Assembly (NCBI GenBank): GCA_949841245.1 | Contig: CATKYT010000008.1 | Location: forward strand, 1-42,599 | Source of the DNA: an uncultured Eubacteriales bacterium | Lineage (GTDB): Bacteria; Bacillota; Clostridia; Christensenellales; UBA1242 | Reading direction: 5' to 3' | DNA length: 42,599 bases | In this document: positions 24,150 through 32,651 of the stretch, in pieces | How the letters are laid out: each line of letters starts with the position of its first letter | Numbering within the stretch: the first letter of the stretch is position 1 | Made by a program: the position numbers and the translations under genes | Notes under the pieces: generated by a model | The model's input: the letters and a program-made list of their open reading frames with translations, nothing else | The model's database searches: none | Told to the model about the DNA's origin: nothing

Positions 24150-24869
24150 ATGATATACAACTTTCGAGAAAATCAAATTTTTTATAAGTTTACAGACAAA
24201 AGAAAAAATGTGACAAACATATATCTTCATGGTTGGGGATGTGACCACACTAGTTTGCTTTTTTGCCAAGATTACATAACAGAAGCAAACTCTTTGTTTG
24301 TGGACTTTCCACCATTTGGAAAAAGTGAAAAAAACATCAAAGATTTTTCTGTGTTTTCTTATGCAAACATGGTTATCTCTCTTTGCGAATTTTTAGGCAT
24401 TAAAAATTATAATATTATTGGTCATTCGTTTGGTGGTCGCATTGCAATTATAATGGCAGTTTTGACCAAAACCCAGACTCAAAAACTTGTGCTTGTGGAC
24501 AGTGCTGGATTAAAACCAAGACGCAGTTTGAAATATTATTTCAAAGTTTTTTCTTACAAATTCAAAAAACGATTTGGTTTGAAAATCAAGAATGCTGGAA
24601 GCAGTGACTATCAAAAGTTAAGCGCAGATATGAAACAAATTTTTGTCGGGATTGTAAACACTCATCTTGATGATTTTTTGCCGTTTATACATGCCAAGAC
24701 TTTGATTGTTTTTGGAAAGAATGACAAAGACACACCTGTTTACATGGCGAAGAAAATGCACAAAAAAATTAAAAATTCTTCGCTTATCATTTTGGAAAAC
24801 GCAGGGCATTTTTCGTTTGTGGACCAAAGGGTGAAATTCTTGACAGAGTTAAAAACATTTTTAAATTAA
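24150..24869 (+). CDS. Alpha/beta hydrolase
   Basis: The 239-residue protein has the alpha/beta-hydrolase fold: oxyanion region YLHGWGCD, nucleophile elbow GHSFGGR (serine nucleophile), acid in FGKNDKDTP and the catalytic histidine in NAGHFSFVD. There is no signal peptide, so it acts in the cytoplasm. The substrate is unknown. It begins nine bases after murC and ends 12 before murF, so it is co-transcribed with wall-synthesis genes; a role in wall-precursor metabolism is only inferred from this. Confidence 0.85.
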   Translation: MIYNFRENQIFYKFTDKRKNVTNIYLHGWGCDHTSLLFCQDYITEANSLFVDFPPFGKSEKNIKDFSVFSYANMVISLCEFLGIKNYNIIGHSFGGRIAIIMAVLTKTQTQKLVLVDSAGLKPRRSLKYYFKVFSYKFKKRFGLKIKNAGSSDYQKLSADMKQIFVGIVNTHLDDFLPFIHAKTLIVFGKNDKDTPVYMAKKMHKKIKNSSLIILENAGHFSFVDQRVKFLTELKTFLN

Positions 24870-24881
24870 GGAGGAAGGTTT

Positions 24882-26285
24882 ATGTTTGTTTTGTTTGCAA
24901 TCATCGTTTCAGTTTGCTTTGCATTCTTAGATTTAATTTACATTAAACTGTTTCAATTGGAAAACTATCGTGTTAAAAATTACATAAACAAAGTTTTAAG
25001 ATTTGATTTTGCCTTTGGCAAAAAAAATAAATTAAATTTCACAAAAAGGGTAAATCGTTTAATTTTTATTGATTTTTTAATTAAATTTGCCATATTTTTG
25101 TTGTTTTTTGGCGTTTTTCCTGTTTTTTGGAAAGGGCTTCTTGTGGTTGTTGCTTTTCTGGTTGTAAGCAGTGAATTGATGTGCGTGACATTTTTTGTTG
25201 CACATCCAATCGAGCAAATGATTAAGAATTTATATATCAAGAAGGCAAAAAACAAATTGAAAAAAATGAAATGTAAGAAGATTGCCATTACAGGCAGTTT
25301 TGGAAAAACATCCACAAAAAACATTTTACATCAAATTATGAAAGAAGAATTTGATGTATGTGTTTCTCCAAAAAGTTACAACACGCCTATGGGTGTTTGT
25401 CGAACTGTTTTGGAAAATTTGAAGGAAACTGATGATTTTTTAATTTTGGAATTTGGTGCAAGAAGAAAAGGTGACATAGAATTTTTGGCAGAATTTGTTG
25501 GTGTTGATTTTGGCGTAATAACTCCAATTGGAAATTGTCATTTGGAAACTTTTGGCAGTGTGGAAAACATTGAAAACACAAAATATGAACTATGTCAACA
25601 TACAGATTGTGTTGTCTTTAATGGCAAAAGTGCTTCAAGCAGAAAATTGTTTGAAAGATATCCAAAACGCAAATATTTGGTTTGTGTGGAAAACAGTTTC
25701 GCTTACGCCAGCGACATCTATGTTGGAAAAGATGGTTCACGCTTTGTAATGACATTAGATGACAAACAATTTTTCTGTAAGACAAAACTTCTTGGCAAAG
25801 CAAACATTGACAACATTGTTGTAGGTGCTGCTATGGCTTATTTGTTGGGCGAAAATTTGTTTAACATTCAAAAAGCAATTGAAAAGTTGGAACCTACTTC
25901 TCACCGATTGGAACTTATCAAAGGTGAAAAAAGTTATGTAATAGATGATTCTTATAACAGTAATTTTGATGGCTTTAAAGAAGCATTGGAAATTTTGAAT
26001 GAATTTGATGGAAAGAAAATTGTTGTTTCGCCAGGAATTGTCGAACTTGGTAAAGAACAGTTTAAAGTAAACATGCAAGCAGGTCAATTAGTTGGTCAGA
26101 CAGCAGATGTTTTTGTCATTATGAACAAAACTAATAAAGAAGCGTTATATCAAGGGGCAAAAGATGGTAAGGCCAAAATCTTCTTTGCTGACACAAGACA
26201 AGAGCAACTTGATGTTTTGAAAAAAGTTATAGAGCAGGGAGATGTTGTGCTTTTTGAAAATGATTTTCCAGACAATATAAAATAA
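24882..26285 (+). CDS. murF: MurF-type Mur ligase with N-terminal membrane region
   Basis: MurF adds D-Ala-D-Ala to UDP-MurNAc-tripeptide. The 467-residue product has the P-loop ITGSFGKTSTKN at about 137-148, KSYNTPMGV and the C-terminal HRLELI and DDSYNSN motifs. Instead of the usual soluble substrate-binding domain, the first 120 residues hold about three hydrophobic segments (1-20, 60-80, 84-106) separated by basic stretches. This may tether the enzyme to the membrane. AAGGAGG precedes the ATG. ddl, which supplies D-Ala-D-Ala, is next after a 307-base gap. Confidence 0.88.
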   Translation: MFVLFAIIVSVCFAFLDLIYIKLFQLENYRVKNYINKVLRFDFAFGKKNKLNFTKRVNRLIFIDFLIKFAIFLLFFGVFPVFWKGLLVVVAFLVVSSELMCVTFFVAHPIEQMIKNLYIKKAKNKLKKMKCKKIAITGSFGKTSTKNILHQIMKEEFDVCVSPKSYNTPMGVCRTVLENLKETDDFLILEFGARRKGDIEFLAEFVGVDFGVITPIGNCHLETFGSVENIENTKYELCQHTDCVVFNGKSASSRKLFERYPKRKYLVCVENSFAYASDIYVGKDGSRFVMTLDDKQFFCKTKLLGKANIDNIVVGAAMAYLLGENLFNIQKAIEKLEPTSHRLELIKGEKSYVIDDSYNSNFDGFKEALEILNEFDGKKIVVSPGIVELGKEQFKVNMQAGQLVGQTADVFVIMNKTNKEALYQGAKDGKAKIFFADTRQEQLDVLKKVIEQGDVVLFENDFPDNIK

Positions 26286-26286
26286 A

Positions 26287-26429
26287 CGAAAAACTTCACT
26301 TTTGGCTTGTTTTCGTGCAAACACGAAAATCTACGCTTTCATGTTCGTTTTTCGCTTTCGCGACCAAACGAAATCGCACTTTGTCCGTCAAGAGAATAAA
26401 ATAGTCTGTTGGCGATTTGTCGCGACTTC
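26287..26429 (+). repeat. Dispersed structured repeat, copy 2
   Basis: Same element as at 2759 and 40565. Outer stem CGAAAAAC (26287-26294) with GTTTTTCG (26347-26354). Inner hairpin TTTTCGTG (26310-26317) with CACGAAAA (26322-26329). Bulged stem TCGCGAC and AAATCGC (26358-26377) with GCGATTT and GTCGCGA (26412-26425). It starts two bases after the murF stop. Confidence 0.8.
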
Positions 26430-26555
26430 TAAGGGGTTGTGTTTTATATTAATTTGGCGGTGAAAGAATGATAACTAAATTTTTTGTTTGCAAAGCAAAA
26501 TATAAGGACAGTTTAAATTAATTTTTAAAAGTTTTAAATAAATTTAACCAACTTT

Positions 26556-26592
26556 AAAAAACCTTCATATCTATTAAGGGAAGGTTTTTTTT
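26556..26592 (+). promoter_or_regulatory. Terminator-like hairpin abutting the ddl start codon
   Basis: AAAAAACCTTC (26556-26566) pairs with GAAGGTTTTTT (26580-26590) around a 13-base loop. The T-run ends directly at the ATG (26593). The 3' arm includes GAAGG, the only SD-like sequence, so the structure could act as a terminator for upstream transcripts, an attenuator, or an SD-masking hairpin. Confidence 0.6.
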
Positions 26593-27702
26593 ATGAAAGA
26601 AAAAATTATGATTTTATTTGGTGGAAAAAGTGTTGAACATGACATTTCCATCATCACTGCTTTGCAAGTTTCTAAGTCTTTGCCAGAGCAATTTGATTAC
26701 TTGCCAATTTACATAGACAAAGAAGGAGTTTGGTGGAAAGCCGACAATTTGCTGGACATCAAAACTTACAAAAATTTTGACAGATACGCCAAAAACAAAA
26801 AGCAAGTCACCTTGGTTTTGGGGGACAATATTTTGTTGGAAAGAAAAAATTTCAAATTTGTTAAATGTGCCAAAATTGACACAGTTTTAAATTGTTGTCA
26901 TGGAAATGTCGGAGAAGATGGCAGCGTTCAAGGTATTTTTAAATCTTGTGAAATTCCACAGACATGTTCTTATTTAACATCGGCTTCTGTTTGTATGGAT
27001 AAGGCATTTATGAAAGATATTTTAAAAGCAAACAACATTAAATCACCAAATTATCTTTATGTGAAAAAATGTGAATATGACCAAAAGACCATTCAAGAGC
27101 AAATTGTCACTAAAATAGGGTTACCTGTCATTGTTAAACCTGCAAACCTTGGTTCAAGCATTGGAATTTCTGTTTGTCACAGTGAAACAGAAATTGCAGA
27201 AGCCATTGAACTTGCATTTGAATTTGATGAAAAAGTGCTTATTGAAAAATTGGTGGAAAATTTAAGCGAGTTTAATTGTGCTTGTTTTAAATATCGTGAT
27301 CAATTCTTCACATCTCAAGTTAATGTTGTGGAAGAAAAAGGTGAAATCTTTTCATTTGAAGACAAATATTTAAAAACAAATGCCAAGAACAAAGAAGCAA
27401 GTAAACGATTATCTGAGAAAATTCAAAGTTTTACCGAACAAGTTTTCAAGTTGTTTGATTGTCGCGGAGTTGTAAGAGTGGATTTTCTTTATGATGGCAA
27501 AACTTTGTTTGTAAATGAAATTAACTCTATACCTGGTTCTTTGGGACTTTATTTGTTTAAGAATGTTCCTGCTAAGGAACTTTTAAGATGCATAATTGAA
27601 GAAAGTAAAAATGACTTTGATAAGCAAATCAAACTTGTTAAATCTTTTGACAGCAAAGCACTTGAAATTTTTAATTCAGTGAATGTTACAGCCAAAAAAT
27701 AG
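26593..27702 (+). CDS. ddl: D-alanine--D-alanine ligase
   Basis: Ddl makes the D-Ala-D-Ala dipeptide used by MurF. The 369-residue ATP-grasp product begins MKEKIMILFGGKSVEHDISI. It shows CCHGNVGEDGSVQG, KPANLGSSIGIS and the metal-site NEINSIPGS. The ATG lies immediately behind a terminator-like hairpin whose 3' arm contains the SD-like GAAGG, so expression is probably conditional. It is 90 bases before murE. Confidence 0.95.
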   Translation: MKEKIMILFGGKSVEHDISIITALQVSKSLPEQFDYLPIYIDKEGVWWKADNLLDIKTYKNFDRYAKNKKQVTLVLGDNILLERKNFKFVKCAKIDTVLNCCHGNVGEDGSVQGIFKSCEIPQTCSYLTSASVCMDKAFMKDILKANNIKSPNYLYVKKCEYDQKTIQEQIVTKIGLPVIVKPANLGSSIGISVCHSETEIAEAIELAFEFDEKVLIEKLVENLSEFNCACFKYRDQFFTSQVNVVEEKGEIFSFEDKYLKTNAKNKEASKRLSEKIQSFTEQVFKLFDCRGVVRVDFLYDGKTLFVNEINSIPGSLGLYLFKNVPAKELLRCIIEESKNDFDKQIKLVKSFDSKALEIFNSVNVTAKK

Positions 27703-27792
27703 TTGCAAATTTTGTCATATTTAAACTTTTTTTGACAGTGTAACACTATTGGCAGATTAATATATTAAAATATCGTAAGAAAGGAGAAATTT

Positions 27793-29250
27793 ATGCTTCT
27801 TAAAGACATAATAAAGCAAAAGTCGGATTATGGAGATTTGCAGATAAACGGCGTAAGTAAAGACAGTCGCACTGTAAAGAAAGGAGAAATTTATTTCTGT
27901 TTAAACCAAGATCATGACCTTACGCAGAAAAGATGTAAGCAGGCTTTGGAAAATGGGGCAAGTGCAGTTGTATGCTCTTATGAACTTCCATATGAAAATT
28001 GCATTATGGTGAAAGACAGCAGAGAGTGTTTTGCTTATGCATGTGCAAATTTTTATGAAAGGGCTTGCGATTCTTTGAAAATAATTGGAATTTCAGGCAC
28101 AAACGGCAAAACAACAACAGCGCACATTATTTCTCACATGCTTAAACATAATTGTAAGAACGCAGGAGTAATCGGCACTAATGGCATCTTTTATAATGGC
28201 AAAACCATTGAAACAAACATGACAACACCAGATGCAGATGTGCTTCATAAGACTTTTTTAGACATGAAAAATGCTGGGGTGGAATATGTGGTTATGGAAG
28301 TTTCTGCACATGCCATTGACCAGAAGCGTATTGAAGGAATTTTGTTTGAAGTTGGTGTTTTAACCAACATTACACAAGACCATTTGGATTATTTTAAAAC
28401 TTTTTCTTCTTATGCCAGAACAAAATTTTCTTTTTTCAGCAAAGCACACATAAAGAAAGCAATCGTTTGTGTGGATGATAAAAACGCCAGCAAATTGATT
28501 GGAAAGACAAATGTTCCAGTAAAGACCTATGGCATACACAGCCCAAGTGATTCGTTTGCGATTGATGTTTGTTCTTCAATGGATGGTTCAAGGTTTGTGG
28601 GCAATATTTGTGACAGTGTGGTGAATATAAAAACAAATCTTATTGGCGAATACAACACTTATAACACACTTGCTGCTTTGACTGTCTGCCATGAACTTGG
28701 TTTTTCAGATAAAGAATTGGAAACTGGTTTAAATTTCATTGAACCAGCAGAAGGAAGATTTAATGTTGTTAATTTCAGTGGAAAATATGTTGTAATTGAC
28801 TATGCACACACACCAGATGGTTTGTTGAACATTTTGAAAACTGCCAGAACTTTGACAGATAAAAAAGTTTATGTAATTTTTGGATGCGGTGGAGATCGTG
28901 ACAAAGATAAGCGTGCCAAAATGGGGAAGATTGCCGAAGAATATGCCGATTATGTCTGTCTTACAGACGATAACCCAAGAAATGAAAAATCTTATGACAT
29001 CATTATGGACATTGAAAAGGGTATGAAAAAACCACATTTTATTCAAACTGACAGAAAGCGTGCCATTTCCAGAATGATTGACTTGGCACAGCCAAATGAC
29101 ATTATAATCATTGCTGGCAAAGGCGCAGAAAAATATCAAGAGATTGGTGACAAGAAATATCCTTATAATGACTTTGACGCAGTTTATGGGCATTTCAAGG
29201 AACTAGATCCTTGCAGTTTTAAAGGAATAGGTGAAAAATATGTATATTAA
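27793..29250 (+). CDS. murE: UDP-MurNAc-tripeptide synthetase (meso-DAP type)
   Basis: MurE adds the third residue of the wall stem peptide. The 485-residue product has the P-loop GISGTNGKTTT at about 99-109, EVSAHAID, and DNPR at 393-396. The arginine in DNPR is the signature for meso-diaminopimelate rather than lysine. AAGGAG precedes the ATG. It follows an intergenic gap with a TTGACA box at 27732-27737 but no well-spaced -10. Its end overlaps mraY by 11 bases. Confidence 0.96.
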   Translation: MLLKDIIKQKSDYGDLQINGVSKDSRTVKKGEIYFCLNQDHDLTQKRCKQALENGASAVVCSYELPYENCIMVKDSRECFAYACANFYERACDSLKIIGISGTNGKTTTAHIISHMLKHNCKNAGVIGTNGIFYNGKTIETNMTTPDADVLHKTFLDMKNAGVEYVVMEVSAHAIDQKRIEGILFEVGVLTNITQDHLDYFKTFSSYARTKFSFFSKAHIKKAIVCVDDKNASKLIGKTNVPVKTYGIHSPSDSFAIDVCSSMDGSRFVGNICDSVVNIKTNLIGEYNTYNTLAALTVCHELGFSDKELETGLNFIEPAEGRFNVVNFSGKYVVIDYAHTPDGLLNILKTARTLTDKKVYVIFGCGGDRDKDKRAKMGKIAEEYADYVCLTDDNPRNEKSYDIIMDIEKGMKKPHFIQTDRKRAISRMIDLAQPNDIIIIAGKGAEKYQEIGDKKYPYNDFDAVYGHFKELDPCSFKGIGEKYVY

Positions 29251-30205
29251 GTATCTGATTTGTGGGCTGTTTTGTCTGCTTTTTGCAAGCATAATAGCCC
29301 CAGCAGTGCTTTGGCTTTGCAGAAAGTTAAAAGCACAGCAAAGCATTTTGCATTATGTGGACAAGCATGCCAGTAAAGAAGGAACGCCAACAATGGGCGG
29401 GCTTATCTTTTTGTTGACTTTGTTGTTTGCAACATTTTTCTTGTTTCAAGAAGACACTTATCTCGCTTGGTTTGGAATTATTGTGACTTTTGGTTATGGG
29501 TTGCTTGGTTTTTTGGATGATTTTATAAAAGTGCATTGGCATCATAATGAAGGATTGAAACCTTATCAAAAAATTATTGGACAAGTTGGACTTGCCATCA
29601 TAGTGGCTCTTTATGTCTTTTTCTCCAACAGGACAAGCCTTACTTTTTTTGGCTGGACCTTTGACATTGGCTGGGTGATAATTCCGCTTATCATAATTGT
29701 TTTGGTGGCAACCACAAACAGTGTCAATCTTACAGATGGTTTGGACGGACTTGCAGGTGGAGTTTCTTTTGTGTGTTGTCTTTGTTTTGGGGTAATTTTA
29801 GCACTTCTTGGTGGCTATGAAAACTCCAACCTTGCCATGTTGTGTTTTGGTCTTTGTGGGGGACTGATTGGCTTTTTGATGATTAATTGTTATCCTGCAA
29901 AAATCTTTATGGGGGACACAGGCTCTTTGGCACTTGGTGGTTTTATTGGAGTGATTGCAGTGCTGTCTGGTCTGGAACTTTTAATCCCAATCATAGGCAT
30001 CATGTTTGTGCTTTCAACAGTGTCAGACATCATTCAAGTTTTGCATTATAAACGCACAAAAAAGCGTATCTTTTTAATGGCTCCGCTTCATCATCATTTT
30101 GAACAAAAAGGAGTGCATGAAAATCGAATTGTCGTAGTATATATAGTTATAACAACGGCAGTTTCTTTAGCAGTTTTAATTGGGATGCTTGCCGTTGGAA
30201 TTTAA
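29240..30205 (+). CDS. mraY: Phospho-MurNAc-pentapeptide transferase
   Basis: MraY transfers phospho-MurNAc-pentapeptide to undecaprenyl phosphate, forming lipid I. The 321-residue integral membrane protein has about ten helices. The conserved cytoplasmic motifs are GTPTMGG, FLDDFIKV, NSVNLTDGLDGLAGG, FMGDTGSLALGG and APLHHHFE. ATG 29240 is preferred to a GTG nine bases upstream, because AGGTG then lies six bases away. It overlaps the murE end, so translation is probably coupled. Confidence 0.97.
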   Translation: MYIKYLICGLFCLLFASIIAPAVLWLCRKLKAQQSILHYVDKHASKEGTPTMGGLIFLLTLLFATFFLFQEDTYLAWFGIIVTFGYGLLGFLDDFIKVHWHHNEGLKPYQKIIGQVGLAIIVALYVFFSNRTSLTFFGWTFDIGWVIIPLIIIVLVATTNSVNLTDGLDGLAGGVSFVCCLCFGVILALLGGYENSNLAMLCFGLCGGLIGFLMINCYPAKIFMGDTGSLALGGFIGVIAVLSGLELLIPIIGIMFVLSTVSDIIQVLHYKRTKKRIFLMAPLHHHFEQKGVHENRIVVVYIVITTAVSLAVLIGMLAVGI

Positions 30206-30220
30206 CCAAAGGCAGTATTT

Positions 30221-31516
30221 ATGAAATTAAAAAATAAAAAAGTTTTAGTGTATGGATTGGGTGACAGTGGACGAGCTGTAATCAAACTTTTGCAAAAGCA
30301 CAATGCCAGAGTTTCGTTTTATGACGATGACCCATATCTTATTGACCACATTGGGTTTGAAAGGCATCCAGAAGAAAAGGTCTATGATTTTGTTGTTGTC
30401 AGCCCTGGTGTGAAAATTCGTGAAAACAAAATGATTGAAAATTTTGTTAAGCGCGGCATTGAAGTTATGTCTGAAATAGACTTCGCCTATCTTTTGTCAA
30501 AAGGAAAAATAATTGCAGTTACTGGCACAAATGGTAAAACAACAGCGTGCATGCTTACCAACAAAATTTTGTATAATGCTGGTTATAAAACTTTTTTATG
30601 TGGAAACATAGGTTTGCCATTTTCAGCAGTTTGTGAAAAAACAACAAAGGATTCTGTGGTGGTTTGTGAAGTAAGTAATTTGCAGTTGGAAATAAGCAAA
30701 TATTTTCGCAGTGACATTGCTTGCATTTTAAATGTCAAGCCAGATCACATTGACAGACATGGGTCTTTTGAAGAATATAAAAGATGCAAAGCCAAACTTG
30801 CTGAAAATTTAAAACACAAAGATTTGTTGATTTTAAATTTAGATGATGAAGAAAGTAAAAAGATGGTTTTGCATAAAAATTACACATTTTTTACGAAAAA
30901 AACATTAAAAAAAGGTGTTTTCATTAAAAATAATCAAATTTACATCAACCGAAAACCAGTTTTAAGTTTAAACAGCATACATCTTCGTGGTGAGAAAAAT
31001 TTGGAAAATGTGCTTGCATGTGTCAGCATATGTTCACAATTTAAAGTTACGCCAATTCATTTTGCCAAAGCCCTTGAAAACTTTTTACCAGCATCACACC
31101 GTATTGAAAATGTGGGAACAATTGACGGTGTAACTTATATTGATGACTCTAAGGCAACAAATGTGGCATCGACAATTGCTTGTGTTGAAGCCTTTAAAAA
31201 TGAATCATTTTTCTTGCTTATGGGTGGACTTGGAAAAAATATAAACTATGACGAATTTTTCTCGCTTGGTTTTTCAATTAAGCAAGTTGTTTGTTTTGGA
31301 AAAGACAAAGACAACATAAAATTGTCATCTGAAAAATTTGGTTATAAAACAGAAATGTTTGAAAAATTTGACGATGCTGTCAAGTTTTGTTTGTGTCATG
31401 CGATTGCTCCTGATTATGTTTTGCTTTCGCCAGCATGTGCAAGTTTTGATGAATTTGGAAGTTATGCCGAGCGTGGTGATCGCTTTAAATCTTTGGTTTT
31501 GGGGCATGATGAATGA
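30221..31516 (+). CDS. murD: UDP-MurNAc-L-alanine--D-glutamate ligase
   Basis: MurD adds D-Glu in the cytoplasm. The 431-residue product has the N-terminal VLVYGLGDSGRAV, the P-loop VTGTNGKTTACML, NVKPDHIDRHGSFE and the C-terminal DDSKATNVAST and LLSPACASFDEFG. It begins 15 bases after mraY with a weak SD and overlaps ftsW by four bases (ATGA). Confidence 0.96.
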   Translation: MKLKNKKVLVYGLGDSGRAVIKLLQKHNARVSFYDDDPYLIDHIGFERHPEEKVYDFVVVSPGVKIRENKMIENFVKRGIEVMSEIDFAYLLSKGKIIAVTGTNGKTTACMLTNKILYNAGYKTFLCGNIGLPFSAVCEKTTKDSVVVCEVSNLQLEISKYFRSDIACILNVKPDHIDRHGSFEEYKRCKAKLAENLKHKDLLILNLDDEESKKMVLHKNYTFFTKKTLKKGVFIKNNQIYINRKPVLSLNSIHLRGEKNLENVLACVSICSQFKVTPIHFAKALENFLPASHRIENVGTIDGVTYIDDSKATNVASTIACVEAFKNESFFLLMGGLGKNINYDEFFSLGFSIKQVVCFGKDKDNIKLSSEKFGYKTEMFEKFDDAVKFCLCHAIAPDYVLLSPACASFDEFGSYAERGDRFKSLVLGHDE

Positions 31517-32631
31517 AGAATTTTAATTGGTTTAAAAAGCAAGAAATTTTTGTCATCTTAATTGTTTTTGCTTTGGTTGGCTTTGGCTGTTTAATGGTTT
31601 ACAGTGCAAGTTGTTATTCTGCTGAATATAGATATGGCAACGAATTTTTCTTTCTTTTCAAACAACTGTTTGGTGTGGCTTTGGGTGTGTTTGCTTTGGT
31701 GTTTTTTGCACTGATTGATTATCACATTTTAAAGAAATTCAGATATGTTGTTTTGGCAGTCAGTGTGGTGCTTTTAATTTTGGTTTTTGTGCCTGGCTTT
31801 GGTGTGCAAAGTTATGGGGCAAGTCGTTGGGTGAATTTGTTTGGAATTTCTGTTCAACCATCAGAAATTGCCAAATTTGCATTGGTGCTTTTCTTGGCAT
31901 ATTACTTGTCGGAAAACCATGAAAAAATTAAAACCTTTAAAGGACTTTTGCCTGCTTTGGCTGTTGCTGGAATGTTGTGTGTTTTGGTAATCATCGAGCC
32001 AAGTATGAGTGTCACAATGTGTCTTGGTTTTGTTACGCTTTTCATGCTGATCATTGGCGGAATGAGCAAAAAACATACAGTCATTTTTTCCAGTATGGCT
32101 GGGGCAATGGTTCCACTTTTGATTTTGGCAGAACCATATAGAATGAAAAGATTGTTTGCTTTTGTCAATCCTTGGGCTTCACCACAAGGGGAAGGATTTC
32201 AACTTATTCAATCGCTTTACAGTCTTGGTAATGGCGGTTGGTTTGGTGTTGGGCTTTTTTCTTCCAAACAAAAATATCTTTTTTTGCCTTTTGCGGAATC
32301 TGATTTCATTTTTGCCATAATAGGCGAAGAATTGGGTTTTATAGGTAGTTTGATTTTAATTGCTGTTTACTGTGTTTTGGTTTTCCTGCTTTTCAAGATT
32401 GGGCTTAATGCCAAAGACAGGTTTGGTTGTTTGCTTGCATGCGGAGTTGGCATTGTTATTGCTGTGCAGACGCTTCTTAACATTGCCGTAGTCACTGGAA
32501 GCATTCCGCCAACAGGGCTTCCACTTCCTTTCATTTCAAGTGGTGGAACAAGTGTTGCAGTTTTTATGGGTGCCATTGGAGTTGCACTTAGTGTCAGCAG
32601 GCATTCTAAAAGAGAATTGTCAAAATATTGA
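31513..32631 (+). CDS. ftsW: SEDS glycosyltransferase FtsW/SpoVE
   Basis: SEDS proteins polymerise lipid II into glycan strands with a class B PBP. The 372-residue protein has about ten membrane segments. It carries SEDS signatures: MVYSAS, ARWVN-like SRWVNLFGISVQPSEIAK, YQ-less SLGNGGWFGVGLFSSKQKY, ESDFIFAIIGEELGF and TGLPLPFISSGGTS. In spore formers at this position it may be SpoVE rather than FtsW; the sequence alone does not decide. It overlaps murD by ATGA. murG, often next, is absent here. Confidence 0.92.
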   Translation: MKNFNWFKKQEIFVILIVFALVGFGCLMVYSASCYSAEYRYGNEFFFLFKQLFGVALGVFALVFFALIDYHILKKFRYVVLAVSVVLLILVFVPGFGVQSYGASRWVNLFGISVQPSEIAKFALVLFLAYYLSENHEKIKTFKGLLPALAVAGMLCVLVIIEPSMSVTMCLGFVTLFMLIIGGMSKKHTVIFSSMAGAMVPLLILAEPYRMKRLFAFVNPWASPQGEGFQLIQSLYSLGNGGWFGVGLFSSKQKYLFLPFAESDFIFAIIGEELGFIGSLILIAVYCVLVFLLFKIGLNAKDRFGCLLACGVGIVIAVQTLLNIAVVTGSIPPTGLPLPFISSGGTSVAVFMGAIGVALSVSRHSKRELSKY

Positions 32632-32651
32632 TAATAACATATACTGATTTT

